Source: Symbiodinium natans
Taxonomy: Eukaryota; Sar; Dinophyceae; Suessiales; Symbiodiniaceae
Direction: 5' to 3'
Length of the DNA stretch: 64,000 bases
NCBI GenBank assembly: GCA_905221605.1
Contig: CAJNDS010000001.1
Coordinates: 2,566,025 to 2,630,024, forward strand
Position numbers and translations under genes: made by a program. Shown here in pieces: positions 51,814-61,748 of the stretch. The notes beneath the pieces are model-generated. The model made no database searches. It worked only from the letters and a program-made list of their open reading frames with translations, and was not told the DNA's origin. Every line of letters begins with the position of its first letter. Position 1 is the first letter of the stretch.

Positions 51814-52349
51814 TTTTCGTGAGCAGGCACGGAGGTTCTAGCTTGCCCCTCCCCCCCGGTCCTCCAAAACCCCAAGACCCCACACCCTAAACCCTAAATC
51901 CCAAACCCGAAAACCTAAACCAAACCCTATCAGCCCTTTACGTCAGGACCATCGTGCCGCTGACGGCGCCAACGACGATGTGGGTTGCTCCGGCACAGGC
52001 CCGCCCGGAGGGTTTCTAAGCGGGCTTGGCAGGTGCGGGTGTAGGGCCTTGGAGGGTGTAGGGTTTAGGTTTGGGGTTCAGGGTGTCGGGTTTAGGGTTT
52101 AGGGTTTAGAGTTTAGGTTTAGGGTTCAGGGTTTAGGGTTTAGGGTTCCGGGTTTAGGCTTAGCTGGCTCTGGGGTTTTGGAAGGGCGAGTACTTGGGGC
52201 AAATCCTGAATCCTGAACCCCAAGCCCCGAAATGTTGAGGGCTTAGGGCTTGCAGGGAACATCTCCAAAGCACCCTACACCCTAAACCCTAAACCCTAAC
52301 CCTAAACCCTAAACCCTAAACCCACTCTTGTGAGAGCCACCTCCCTGAG

Positions 52350-52434
52350 GTGCTTCCGCAGCAGGCGCTTCCGCAGCACACGCTTCCGCAGCAGACGCAT
52401 CCCTCCCCGGCTGATGTCGCAGCTCTGCTACAGG
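52350..52434 (+). CDS. Candidate coding exon with LPQQ repeats
   Basis: Follows CTCCCTGAG, starts with G. Reads VLPQQALPQHTLPQQTHPSP then ADVAALLQ: three LPQ-x repeats (15 nt each) and a helix-like tail. CCCTAAA array left; TTTAGGG array starts at the donor GT (52435). The nucleotide repeat GCTTCCGCAGCA is visible three times. Confidence 0.45.
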
Positions 52435-52855
52435 GTTTAGGGTTTAGGGTTTAGGGTTTAGGGTTTAGGGTTTAGGGTTTAGGGTTTAGGGTTTAGGGTT
52501 TTAGGGTTTAGGGTTTAGGGTTTAGGGTTTAGGGTTTAGGGTTTAGGGTTTAGGGTTTAGGGTTTAGGGAGGGTTTAGGGTTTAGGGATTAGGGTTTAGG
52601 GTTTAGGGTTTAGGGTTTATAGTTTATAGGGTTTAGGGTTTAGGGTCTGAGTCTAGGGTTTAGGGTTTTAGGGTTTAGGGTTTAGGCTTTAGGGTTTAGG
52701 CTTTAGCGTTTGGGGTTTAGGGATTAGGGTTTAGGGTTTAGGGTTTATAGTTTATAGGGTTTAGGGTTTAGGGTTTAGGGTCTGAGTCTAGGGTTTAGGG
52801 TTTAGGGTTTAGGGTCTAGGGTTTATTGTTTAGGGTTCAGGGTTTAGGGTTTTTT
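52434..52855 (+). repeat. Long TTTAGGG field (about 420 bp)
   Basis: Perfect units to 52600, then higher-order copies marked by TTTATAGTTTATAGGG (52617 and 52747) and GGTCTGAGTCTAGGG (52645 and 52779), about 130 bp apart. Confidence 0.96.
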
Positions 52856-53120
52856 GTTTGCGGGGGCACCGGGGTGGGTGGGTTGGGGGTGCATGGCCTG
52901 CAAGGCCGGCGGTTTTGCTTTGTACCCGCAACTCCTTTTGGTGGGGTCTTCATTCGGGTTTTTGGTGAGTGCTTATATACATTGGTGGGTCTGTGTGAAC
53001 GGTGTCTCAATAAAAGCCCTACTTCAGTCAGCTTAGTCGTAGTTGCCCCTTTTTTCGTGGGTGCACCCGACGACGAAGTTGAAGCTGTAGGTGGATCTTT
53101 GCCCATGTCAGGTGCCTGTA
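52856..53120 (+). other. Unique island with family E-like segment
   Basis: GTTTTTGGTGAGTGCTTATA and CATTGGTGGGTCTGTGTG resemble family E (130-262). A 99-codon + strand frame spans it; its middle part, SPTSVSLVVVAPFFVG, is hydrophobic. Not recognised. Confidence 0.3.
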
Positions 53121-53238
53121 TCTGACCTGAATCCTTGGGTTTAGGGTTTAGGGTTCAGGGTTTAGGGTTTAGGGTTTAGGGTTTAGGGTTTGCGGTTTAC
53201 GGTTTACGGTTTAGGGTTTCTGACCTGAGTCCTTGAGG

Positions 53239-53774
53239 GGAGCTCCTGTTTAATTACTAAGGAAGGCAGGGTTCCCAGTTGGTCGTCAGATTCCAGAAAA
53301 CCGAAGCCCCGGCTTCCTTAAAGTTTTTCCTTTTAAGCTTTAAGGCTTCTTTAAAGACTACAGGACCGGGGCTCCCCACGGGCCAGGGCTTCCCATAATT
53401 CTGGCCCCATTCTATTAATGTGACTCCGCCTTTCCCGGCCAAAGCCCGTAAGGGGTAGCTCAGGAAAGAATGAAAATTTCTGTCCTCCAGTAAGCAATCA
53501 CATAAGAAATCCTTGCTTTCTGAAGGCCCTCAGCTTCCAGAAAACCGAAGCCCCGGCTTAGCAGATGTTTCACATCGACCCAAACATCCCTGCAGAAGAA
53601 AAAAGCTTTCCGAAAGGCAGAGTTTCAAAATTTGACAACCCCCCCCAAAAAATTTCTTTAAATGTGGAGGGTTTGGCCCATACGAAATCCATCGTAATGG
53701 AAAGTAGTCTTCCGGCGGGAATCCCGGCAAAAAAAAAATCTTTAAGTATGGGGGGTTAAATTAAACAGGAGCTC
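53239..53774. mobile_element. 536-bp element with perfect 16-bp terminal inverted repeats
   Basis: GAGCTCCTGTTTAATT at 53239-53254 is exactly inverted at 53759-53774. The interior is free of telomere units and differs in composition from its surroundings. AGAAAACCGAAGCCCCGGCT occurs at about 53294 and again at 53537. A + frame (53565-53759) includes FHIDPNIPAEEKSFPKGR and LNVEGLAHTKSIVMESS; minus frames are also open. No target duplication is obvious. Transposon type unknown. Confidence 0.6.
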
Positions 53775-54149
53775 GGATTAGGGTTTAGGGTTTAGGATTT
53801 AGGGTTTAGGGTTTAGGGTTTAGGGTTCCCCACCTCCTCCCCCCTTCCTTCCTCAAGATGCCAACAAGAGCCCCCGGAATTCCTGCAAAACCCTGAACCT
53901 CCTAAAGCCTCCAAATCCCAGCCCCCCCCCTCACGCAAAACCCACATGTTAACCTTTGGCACCCCAAGTCAGCCTATGCCCTGCGAGGGGGCTATAATAG
54001 CAGGGTAGCGTTTCGTGGTGGAGAAACCTGACCCAACTGCTACCTTGAGGACTGCATGAAGGCTAACAAGGCTTTGTGGTTCATGCCTTAGTAGGAGTTA
54101 TAGTAGCATAGGGTATATGAGCCCATTTATAGGGTTCGTTTCGTCCCCA

Positions 54150-54370
54150 AGGTAACCCCAAACCCCCAAACCCCCAAACCCCCAAACCCCCAAACCCCCA
54201 AACCCCCAAACCCTAAACCCGAAACCCCGAACCCCGAACCCTGAACCCTAAACGAAGCCATCCACGAACCTTCAAGTGCCCCCCCCCCTAAACCCTAAAC
54301 CCTAAACCCTAAACCCTAAACCCTGAACCCTAAACCCTAAACCCTAAACCCTAAACCCTAAACCCCCCCC
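54150..54370 (-). repeat. CCCCAAA block then CCCTAAA array
   Basis: Eight CCCCCAAA-type units at 54155-54208, then CCCGAAC/CCCTGAA, an island at 54250-54280, and CCCTAAA units to 54365. Confidence 0.94.
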
Positions 54371-54401
54371 CCTCCTACCCCTTCCTACGGCCGACGCCCA
54401 G

Positions 54402-54458
54402 GCCCAAGTCGCGCCAGGTGCGGCCGTGGGCCGCGCCATCCGTCTTCCAGGCCATCGG
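54402..54458 (+). CDS. Candidate coding exon (unknown)
   Basis: Acceptor CGACGCCCAG, starts with G; donor GTTTTAGG at 54459. 19 codons in phase 0: AQVAPGAAVGRAIRLPGHR. A second frame (PKSRQVRPWAAPSVFQAIG) is open too. CCCTAAA left, TTTTAGGG field right. Confidence 0.38.
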
Positions 54459-54459
54459 G

Positions 54460-54990
54460 TTTTAGGGTTTAGGGTTTAGGGCTGTAGGGTTTTGGGGTTT
54501 TGGGGTTTTTGGGTTTTAGGGTTTTAGGGTTTTAGGGCTTTCGGGCTCTGAGGTTTGAGGGCGTTAAGGCTTTAGGGAGTTAGGGTGTTAGGGATTTAGG
54601 GTTTTGGGGTTTAGGGTTTTAGGGTTTAGGTTTTAGGGTTTTAGGGCTTTAGGGATTTAGGGGTTTTGGGGTTCTGGGGTTTTAGGGTTTTCGGGCTTTA
54701 GGGTGGTAGGGTCTTAGGGCTTTAAGGCTTTAGGGAGTTAGGCTTTGAGGGTTTTAGGGTGTTAGGGTTTTAGGGTTGTGGGGTTTTGGGGTTTTGGGGT
54801 TTTGGGGTTAAGGGTTTTTAGGGTTTTAGGGCTTTGGGGTTTTAGGGTTTTGAGGTTTGAGGGCTTAGGGTTTTAGGGCTTGAGGGTGTTAAGGTTTTAG
54901 GGCTTTGGGGGCTTTGGGGTTTAGGGCTTCAGGGCTTCAGGGTTTTAGGGTTTTAGAGTGCCAGGGTTTTGTGAGTCTTGGGGTCTAGGG
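54460..54990 (+). repeat. Degenerate field rich in the octamer TTTTAGGG
   Basis: Units are TTTTAGGG, TTTTGGGG and relatives rather than TTTAGGG. The extra T is systematic over 500 bp. Confidence 0.92.
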
Positions 54991-55295
54991 TTTAGAGCCC
55001 CGCAGGGTTTGGGGTTCAGGGTTAATTAGGGAGTTTCGGGCCGGGCCTTTAGGGATTGTGGTCTGGCTCGTCAGCACCGAAGGTAAAGTAAGACGAGGGT
55101 TTGGGGTTTAGGGTTTCGGGTTTAGGGTCATTGGAGAACTGAAGTAAGCAACAGCATCCTAATTCTACAACCCCGTACATACTGCAAACCCGAAGAAATC
55201 CACTTTTTTATGAACACTATCTATCTACTGTGGCTGTCACAATCGTCTATCTGTCTGCCTATCTGTGTCTCTCTACTCGATACACAAATGTATAT

Positions 55296-55330
55296 AATTA
55301 TATATATATACATATATATATATATAGAGG
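55296..55330 (+). repeat. (TA)n microsatellite
   Basis: TATATA with one CATATA break, inside a telomere-poor stretch 55135-55530 that holds no recognised gene. Confidence 0.93.
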
Positions 55331-55534
55331 CAGTTCGTTTTCCAATAAGAACCCCATATTTTGGGCTACCCGAAACGGAACCAGTTTGGAGAGCTGCATT
55401 AAGCAAAACATGTAGCCCGCCAGTGGCACACCCTTGCGCGGCTGGAACTTCCAAACAGGAATTATTGCTACCGGGCGGGCACCCTAAACCCTGCACCCTG
55501 CACATCGAAGCCTACAATATCATGACATCTTGAG

Positions 55535-55990
55535 CATTAGCCTAAACCCTAAGCCCTAACCCCTAAACCCTAAACCCCTAGCCCTAACCCCTAAGCCCTA
55601 ACCCCTAAACCCTAACCCCTAATCCAGAAAGGTTAAAGCCTAAGCCCTAAACTCTAGGCCAAGGCACGCCCTAAACCCACACCCCTACACCCTAACCCTA
55701 AACCACAAACGCCTAAACCCCAAACGCTAAACCCTAAACCCGATACCTTAAACCCTAAACCCTAAACCTTACCAAAGCCCCAAAAGGTGAAGCGACAAGA
55801 GCCCTAAGCCCTAAACCTTACTGAATCCGAAGCCCTCAACCGTGCACAACTTTGCCTCAACCACCCCGAACACCCCAAAATGGACCTTCAACTGCACATT
55901 CAAACACCCCCAGACGAAACAGCCCAAACCCGAAACCCGACCAAATCGAGAACCCTCAACCCTACGGTGCCTAAACGCCTCCCGAAAAGA
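55535..55990 (-). repeat. Degenerate CCCTAAA field
   Basis: CCCTAAA, CCCCTAA and altered units in disorder, fading into C/A-rich sequence to about 55990. Confidence 0.88.
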
Positions 55991-56073
55991 AGTAGTTTTA
56001 CACAGGTGCTTCTACTAATAACAGTAGCCAAACCCCAAACCCTAAACCCTAAACCCTAAACTGGGACCGACAG

Positions 56074-56120
56074 GCGCCAGCGAGGTGGACTGGGTTCCGT
56101 GGCTGGGCCTCGATGTTTGC
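56074..56120 (+). CDS. Candidate coding exon, acidic/aromatic
   Basis: Acceptor GGACCGACAG, starts with G; donor GTAGGC at 56121. The frame from 56076 reads ASEVDWVPWLGLDVC. CCCTAAA array directly left, TTTAGGG right. Confidence 0.42.
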
Positions 56121-56329
56121 GTAGGCTTGCAGTTTCGGGTTTAGGGTTTAGGGTTCAGGTTTCCATATTCCTTCGGAAGGTCCGAAACCCTAAGCCCTAA
56201 ACCTCCCTTTAAAAAAAAAATCAAACCAACCCTAAACCCTAAACCCCAAACCCTAAACCCTAAGGAGGGGTTGGGGAGGCTTGGGTCTCGGGTCTCGGGG
56301 ACTCAGACCCAGAATGGGCGCTTGGCTTT

Positions 56330-56402
56330 TTCCCGTTTTTGTCGGGGTTGGGTTCCCCTTTACCATCCTCTTTAAACAAAAAAGGGCGGCCTTTCTGGTT
56401 CC
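56330..56402 (+). repeat. Dispersed repeat family B, diverged copy
   Basis: GGTTGGGTTCCCCTTTACC, CTCTTTAAACAAAAAAGGG, then GGCCTTTCTGGTT keep the family order. Confidence 0.5.
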
Positions 56403-56492
56403 CTAAACCCTAATCCTAAACCCTAAACCCTAAACCCTAAACCCTAAACCCTAAACCCTAAACCCTAAACCCTAAACCCTAAACCCTAAACC
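56403..56492 (-). repeat. CCCTAAA array
   Basis: About 12 near-perfect units. Confidence 0.95.
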
Positions 56493-56795
56493 CTTGGTTC
56501 TTGGGATTTAGCCAAGGGCTTTGAGGCATAGAGTGTCGCGACCGCCTGCTCCTGCAGTCAGCCACCGCCCAACCTGCCTGCCCCAAGGCTAGAAGTCCGG
56601 CCCTTCTCAACTCCTCAGCTTCTGTCCTACCATCAACTCCGAACCCCAAGCCCTCAACCCTCAACCCTCAACCCTAAACTAACCCTAAACCCTAAACCCT
56701 AAACCCTAAACCCTAACCCTAAACCCTAAACCCTAAACCCTAAACCCTAAACCCTCAGTCAGTCCTAAAGCCTGAAACCTGACCTCCAGAGCCTG

Positions 56796-56950
56796 CAGGG
56801 CTCCTCCCCCCCCTCCCCCTCCCCCCCCCCTCCCCCTCCCCCCCCCCTCCCACCCCCCCCCTCCCTCCCTCCCCCCCCCCCCCCCCCCCCTCCCCCCTCC
56901 CCCCCCCCTCTCCCCCCCCCTCCCCCCCCCCTCCCCCCCCGCCCCCCCAA
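56796..56950 (+). repeat. Poly(C/T) tract, about 150 bp
   Basis: Long C runs separated by single T or TCC; glycine/arginine-rich minus-strand frames across it are artefacts. Likely to form unusual DNA structure and to be error-prone in assembly. Confidence 0.93.
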
Positions 56951-57839
56951 AAAGGGCACAGCTATGGGCCCAAAATGGGTAGCTCCAAACATACACAAGA
57001 CCCCTAAACTTTCGGGTTCAGGGTTGGGGTTTAGGGTGTAGGGTTTTGGGTTAGGACCGTTGGTCGCTTGGCTTTAGCCCTGTCCGCTGGTTTTAGGCTG
57101 GGGCGTTGGTTAATCCCCTCCCCCTAATACTACACCCCCCCCCCCCCTAAATTTAAGTATATTTTTCCCGGACCCTGCCGGCACCCAGCCCAATACTAAA
57201 CCTGTTTGAGAATTAGGGGGCAGGGGTTCAGGGCCTTCGCCCTTGAGTTGAGCCATTAGGGTTCAGGGTTTAAGGCAGAAAGGGTTTAGGCCCCCCCCAA
57301 TTTTAACTCGTTTGCGGGCCCAGGCGAATTTCAGATTTAGGGGGGGGGTGGGAAGAAGGGGGGGGGGGGATTTAGTATTAGGGGGGAGGGGATTAATGAG
57401 GAGTTTGTTGCTTTAGGAAATCAAGCTTTTGGCTGTTTGGAGGTGTAGGGTTTCGGGCTTAGGGTTTAGGGTTTAGGGCTTGTTTGGAGTTTAGGGTTTC
57501 AGGCTCAGAGCCAGTTCAACTTCTGAAGCTGTTCTGACCGGGTAGGCCCTGGGGTTTAGGGTTTCGGGTTTAGGGTTCTTGTTCTCGGCATTTACCCTAA
57601 ACCCTAAATCCCAAACCCTGAACCCTAAACCCTGAACCCTGAACCCTGAATTTGAAAGGATCACAACAAGTAGGCTGCTTTGTCGGAAGGCTTCAGTGGC
57701 CAACCTGGACAAGCCCTGCTCAGCCCTAAGCCTTACACCCTCAACCCTAAACCCCAAACCCTAAACCCCAAACCCTAAACCCTAAACTCTTAACCTTTAA
57801 ACCCTCAACCCTCAACCCTCAACCCCAAGCCCTAGGCAG

Positions 57840-57892
57840 ATTCCGCAAGAGGGCGACATCTCGAGCATTCACGCCGTGGGCCCGGCGCGACG
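57840..57892 (+). CDS. Candidate coding exon (unknown)
   Basis: Follows CCTAGGCAG; donor GTTTTT at 57893 (same donor type as 13789 and 25704). Reads IPQEGDISSIHAVGPAR. CCCTCAA-type units on the left. Starts with A. Confidence 0.38.
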
Positions 57893-58160
57893 GTTTTTGG
57901 AGATTTAGCCGTTTGTGGGGCTCGGCGCTTTGCCGCAGTCCCTCGTGCAGGTCCTTTTCTTAATAGCCCCCAAAACCCTAAACCCTAAACCCATTTAAAA
58001 AACATCACTCCGATCGGGTGCGAGTGGAAAGGTTTATAGGGCATTATAGGGCTTTTGGGCTTAGGGTTCCAGGGTCTTTAGGGACCGTCCTTCTCACTTC
58101 GCACGGGATTGGACTAACCGCCTGCATGCCTTCCATGGATGGATGTATTGGGGCTTGGGA

Positions 58161-58303
58161 TACTTGGAGGTTCATGGTACTTATTGACCAGTTATAACTG
58201 TACTTCTAACGCACTGAAAGGCCCCTAAGTGCCCTAATATGGCTATAAGTACAGTTATAAGTACGGTTATAATTGGTTAACAAGTACCATGAACCTCCAA
58301 GTA
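58161..58303 (+). mobile_element. Family A hairpin element, reference copy
   Basis: TACTTGGAGGTTCATGGTAC ... GTACCATGAACCTCCAAGTA; the arms pair over most of their length (GGTTAACAAGTACC against GGTACTTATTGACC). TA lies at both borders, as a TA target duplication would. No coding capacity, 139 bp between the TAs. Confidence 0.82.
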
Positions 58304-58312
58304 CTCTTACAG

Positions 58313-58343
58313 CCTGGGAGCCTCTCACCTGGCACGATCATGG
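58313..58343 (+). CDS. Candidate exon 1 of a three-exon model
   Basis: Acceptor TACTCTTACAG right after a family A element. Reads PGSLSPGTIM plus one base (G). The donor GTTTCC at 58344 is the first base of the family M terminal repeat. The leftover G joins the TG that starts the next exon to make GTG (V). Confidence 0.4.
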
Positions 58344-58555
58344 GTTTCCCTACTTCCCCCCTCTTTGCTCCCCCGTCCAGGTTCCGCCCTTCAATATCCT
58401 TAATTCGGCCTAGTTATCCCTAAATAGCCTTAGTCATGGGGGAACCTAGAGGGGGTAGTAGCCCTAAACCCTAAACCCTAAACCCTAAACCCTAAACCCT
58501 AAACCCTAAAAAGAGTAAAGAGGGGGGGGGGGGGGTAGTAGGGGAAAACATGAAG
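58344..58555 (+). mobile_element. Family M TIR element; candidate introner (GT...AG)
   Basis: Left end GTTTCCCTACTTCCCCCC is inverted at the right end (GGGGGGTAGTAGGGGAAAAC, to 58549). The interior has a second GAGGGGGTAGTA and a CCCTAAA array of about six units (58462-58509). The element starts with GT, and AG lies six bases after its right end, so it could be spliced as a unit. Partial copies near 39119 and 41446-41500. Confidence 0.62.
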
Positions 58556-58620
58556 TGATCGCCCTCGCCGCTGCTCATGGGGAAGCCACAAGACCCACCG
58601 CGGCCAGCGCATCTACCCAG
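58556..58620 (+). CDS. Candidate exon 2 of a three-exon model, alanine-rich
   Basis: Starts TG after AACATGAAG; with the G of exon 1 reads V-IALAAAHGEATRPTAASAST-Q. Lies exactly between two TIR elements. Ends at CAG, within the first bases of the TA-flanked element. Confidence 0.42.
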
Positions 58621-58791
58621 AGACTCCAAAACCCCTTAATTAAGCAATATACCTTAAATTATAGTAGGAACCCTAATATGATTTAAGGTACTCCACAACC
58701 CCTTAATTAAGCAATATACCTTAAATTATAGTAGGAACCCTAATATGATTTAAGGTATATTCCTTAATTAAGGGGTTTTGGAGTCTCTGGG
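58616..58791 (+). mobile_element. TA-flanked TIR element with internal tandem duplication
   Basis: Inverted ends: CCCAGAGACTCCAAAACCCC then TTAATTAAGCAATATACC at the left, mirrored at the right with one mismatch (about 38 bp). TA precedes and follows it. A ~64-bp segment (CCTTAATTAAGCAATATACC ... ATATGATTTAAGGTA) is present twice in direct order. Tc1/mariner-like borders by the TA rule. Confidence 0.78.
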
Positions 58792-58796
58792 TACAG

Positions 58797-58852
58797 GGCC
58801 GTCTTGTGGAGGAAGCCCTGAAAAGCCGAAGGGCGGGGCCTGGAGCTTCAGG
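58797..58852 (+). CDS. Candidate exon 3 of a three-exon model
   Basis: Acceptor GGGTACAG contributed by the edge of the preceding TIR element; starts with G. Phase 0 reads GRLVEEALKSRRAGPGAS; donor GTTTAG at 58853 begins a TTTAGGG array. Joined in frame to exon 2 if that ends at CAG (58620). Another frame also stays open. Confidence 0.42.
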
Positions 58853-59127
58853 GTTTAGGGTTTAGGGTTTAGGGTTTAGGGTTTAGGGTTTAGGGTTTAG
58901 GGTTTAGGGTTTAGGGTTTAGGGCCAGCGCATGCCTGGGCCAGAGCGAGATCTGCTGCCGATGGTTGTTTCGGCTGGGGCATTTAGGATTTAGATTTAGG
59001 GTTTAGGGTTTAGGGTCTAGGGTTTTGGGTTTTGGGTTTTGGGCGCAGCCGTGCTCCACGGTTGCTGAGGGAACCTGCGACGCACGTAGCTAGGGCCGAG
59101 GCCAGGTTTAGTTTCCACGGGACTAAC

Positions 59128-59245
59128 CCTTAAACCTGAGGGTCCGTACCCAAATAGGGCATACAGGGGCGTTAAAGTACCTCCTATTTAGGGACGTTAG
59201 GGCCCAAGTACCTAATAATGAGGTACATGGACCCTTAGGGTAATG
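59128..59245 (+). mobile_element. Family G hairpin element, copy 2
   Basis: GGGTCCGTACCCAAATAGGG ... GGGCCCAAGTACCTAATAAT ... GTACATGGACCCTTAGGG. Same order as 60887, with a longer middle. Confidence 0.68.
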
Positions 59246-59750
59246 CCTACGTTCATGACCCATGGAGAGTTCCAAGCCTTTTATCCGTAGACAAAAAGCA
59301 CCTGCACGTTAACATCGTCAGCTACCCGTTAAAACCCAAGAAGCCCCCAAACCCCTACGAGCCCCTATTCAACCTTCATTTAAGCAAAAGGTCGCCAGCA
59401 TGGTACATGCCGAAGAGCCCTAAACCCTAAACCTACGTAGGCCCGGAGCCCTTCAAGCTCTACAGCCGAGAAGTTAGCTTAAGGAAGGGTTTAGGGTTTA
59501 GGGCTTAGGAACCAAGAATATCGAAAGTTGTCATTCTAAGTCATGAATTGCCCTGTAGGGCTCATTTTTGTATTCTTTTGTGTTCCTGAAGCAAATCCTA
59601 ACTGATACCCAGGTTCTGTCACCCCAGCCGATGGCAGAGAAAGAGCGAGAGGATGGCAGCCAGCAGGAGTCGGCTGGCATCCGTCTCGTTGGCTTGGGGC
59701 TTGGGATTTCGGGTAGCATATGCACATGTGGCCAGGAGGTGTGCGCATGC

Positions 59751-59751
59751 G

Positions 59752-59784
<33 letters not shown>

Positions 59785-59792
59785 GTATATAC

Positions 59793-59861
<69 letters not shown>

Positions 59862-60025
59862 CGTATGCTTGCATACATGCATGCATGATGCATGCATGTA
59901 TGCATGTATGCATGTATGCATGTATGCATGTATGCATGCATGCATGCATGCAGGTATGTATGTATGTATGTATGTATGTATGTATGTATGTATGTATGTA
60001 TGTATGTATGTATGTGTGCATGTGT
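59751..60025 (+). repeat. Compound CA/TA/GTAT/GCAT microsatellite
   Basis: (CA)n, (TA)n with TG breaks, (GTAT)n, (GCAT)n and (GTAT)n again over 270 bp. The long tyrosine/cysteine/methionine-rich frames across it on both strands are artefacts. Confidence 0.97.
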
Positions 60026-60160
60026 GTGTTGTGTTTTCTCAGAACGCTTGTTGTTTCATGTTTTTTTTTATTTTCGAACATGTCGACGTAGTTGTATGTC
60101 TGTATTCAGATACTTCGATAGATTGGTAGCTGGAAATAAAAGAAGTGTGTATACCATAAA

Positions 60161-60300
60161 TTGTTTGTTTGTTTGTTTGGTTGGTTGTTTGTTCGTTTGT
60201 TTGTTTGTTTGTTTGTTTTGTATTCGAAAATGCATACATCAATTCAGAACAACGGACAACAAACAACGGAACAACGGACAACAAACAACGAACTGTTGTG
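60161..60300 (+). repeat. (GTTT)n tract and an ACAACGG tandem repeat
   Basis: TTTG units at 60161-60218, then GGACAACAAACAACGGAACA twice at 60252-60295. Confidence 0.93.
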
Positions 60301-60329
60301 TATGTGTATATATACGTCTGTAGACCTGA

Positions 60330-60670
60330 AGCTTTATCTCCAGAACCCTAATGGCCTTGTGGTGTGTACAGCTATACTGGAGCCCCTCGCGTAATTCAGG
60401 CTCACGGCTGCGGGTTTGGGGGGTTGGTGGATTTGGTTGTTTTTTCTTCGGTTTTGTTTGGCTGTTGAGTCTTTGTATGGCTTCAGGCTTTTCGGGTTTG
60501 GGGGGGGGGGGGGTGTAGGACTATTTCCATAAGAAGGGCTCTCACACACAAAAGAAATTCGCGCCGTAAACAGGACATCCTGGAGCATTGTCGAGACACC
60601 GCGCACTCTCAGCGGTGCTTATCTGTTGGCATCCAGAGCGGGCTCTCCTATTCTCGTTTGAATATTCTGG
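60330..60670. other. Unique spacer, no feature seen
   Basis: Telomere-free except for a CCCTAA fragment near 60346; a G run lies at 60500-60514. No convincing frame. Confidence 0.4.
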
Positions 60671-60883
60671 ATAGCCCTAAACCCTAAACCCTGAACCCTA
60701 AATCCTAAACCCTGAACCCTTAGCCCTGAACCCTGAACCCTGAACCCTAAACCCTGAACCCTTAGCCCTAAACCCTGAACCCTGAACCCTAAACCCTAAA
60801 GCCAGGAGCCCCTAGAAACCTGGTAAGCCACAAGGGCTCTGCACCCTTTCTATCTCCAGGCTGCTCTGGGACACTGGTGTTCC

Positions 60884-60974
60884 TAACCCTAAGGGTCCAT
60901 GTACCCAAATAGGGAATACTTGGGCCTTTAGGGCCCAAGTACATAATGACAAGGTCCATGGACCCTTAGGGTAA
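60884..60974 (+). mobile_element. Family G hairpin element, reference copy, TAA-flanked
   Basis: CCCTAAGGGTCCATGTACCC at the left is inverted at the right (AGGTCCATGGACCCTTAGGG); the centre has TTGGGCC...GGCCCAA. TAA occurs at both borders, consistent with a 3-bp target duplication. The terminal repeat itself resembles a telomere unit. Confidence 0.75.
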
Positions 60975-61683
60975 GACGGGGATGCATCCCAGACACCTGC
61001 GGGGACCACACTCTGTTTACAGTAAGGCTGAGGGTTTAAGGTTAAGCATTTGGGGATATTTAGGGTTTAGGGTCTAGGGTTTAGAAGGTTTAGGGTTGAG
61101 GGCCCAGAGCCTGCGTGAGCAGAAATACTGGTCCATGTGTTGTAAGTTATAGTTGGCTTGTGGGGTTTCAGGTTTAGGCTTTAGGGACCTTGAGCTCCCA
61201 ACCCCTAAAACCCTGAAATCCTGAATGCTAAGCCCGAAAGTCTAATTTAACTTGTGATGAAGACCCAAAGCTGGAGAAACATGCAGGCCTTAACAGCCCC
61301 TACGCCTGCTGCGAGCGTTCGGAACGGAATGTCGTTCCAAGCCTACACCCTAAACCCTAAACCCTATAAGCTCTGATAGGGCACTTTGGGCCCCTTACAC
61401 CGCCCCCCTAAACCCTAAACCCAAAACCCTAAATCCTGAACCCTGAACCCTGAATCCTAAACCCTGAGAACCTTTAGCACTTAAAACCCTTTATCCCTTT
61501 AAAACCCTTCAAAACTCTTGAAGCCCTTAAATCCCTTAATGCCTTTAAACCCCTTAAACCCTTAATGCCATCAATACCCTTCAAACCCTTAAATCCTTGA
61601 ACCCTTCAACCCTTCAAACCCTTCAACCCTCATTAAGCTGTGCACCCGAAATCGAAGAGCCCAAACCCCAAACCCCAAACCCC

Positions 61684-61735
61684 AGGTTTAGGGTTTAGGG
61701 TTTAGGTTTAGGGCCTAAACCCTAAACCCTTCCTG
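61684..61735. repeat. Direct head-to-head junction TTTAGGG|CCTAAACCC
   Basis: Four TTTAGGG-type units (one shortened) meet two CCCTAAA units at 61713/61714 with no spacer. This is the sequence expected from joining two telomeric ends. It lies 14-30 bases before the next exon candidate. Confidence 0.93.
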
Positions 61736-61748
61736 GCTTTTCTGCCAG

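Noticed and set aside
56733-56998. Glycine/arginine-rich minus-strand frames
   Set aside because: They translate a poly(C/T) tract; the composition alone keeps the frames open.
59531-60323. Long open frames (106-181 codons) on both strands
   Set aside because: They are translations of CA/TA/GTAT/GCAT/GTTT microsatellites, open on several frames at once and of extreme composition.
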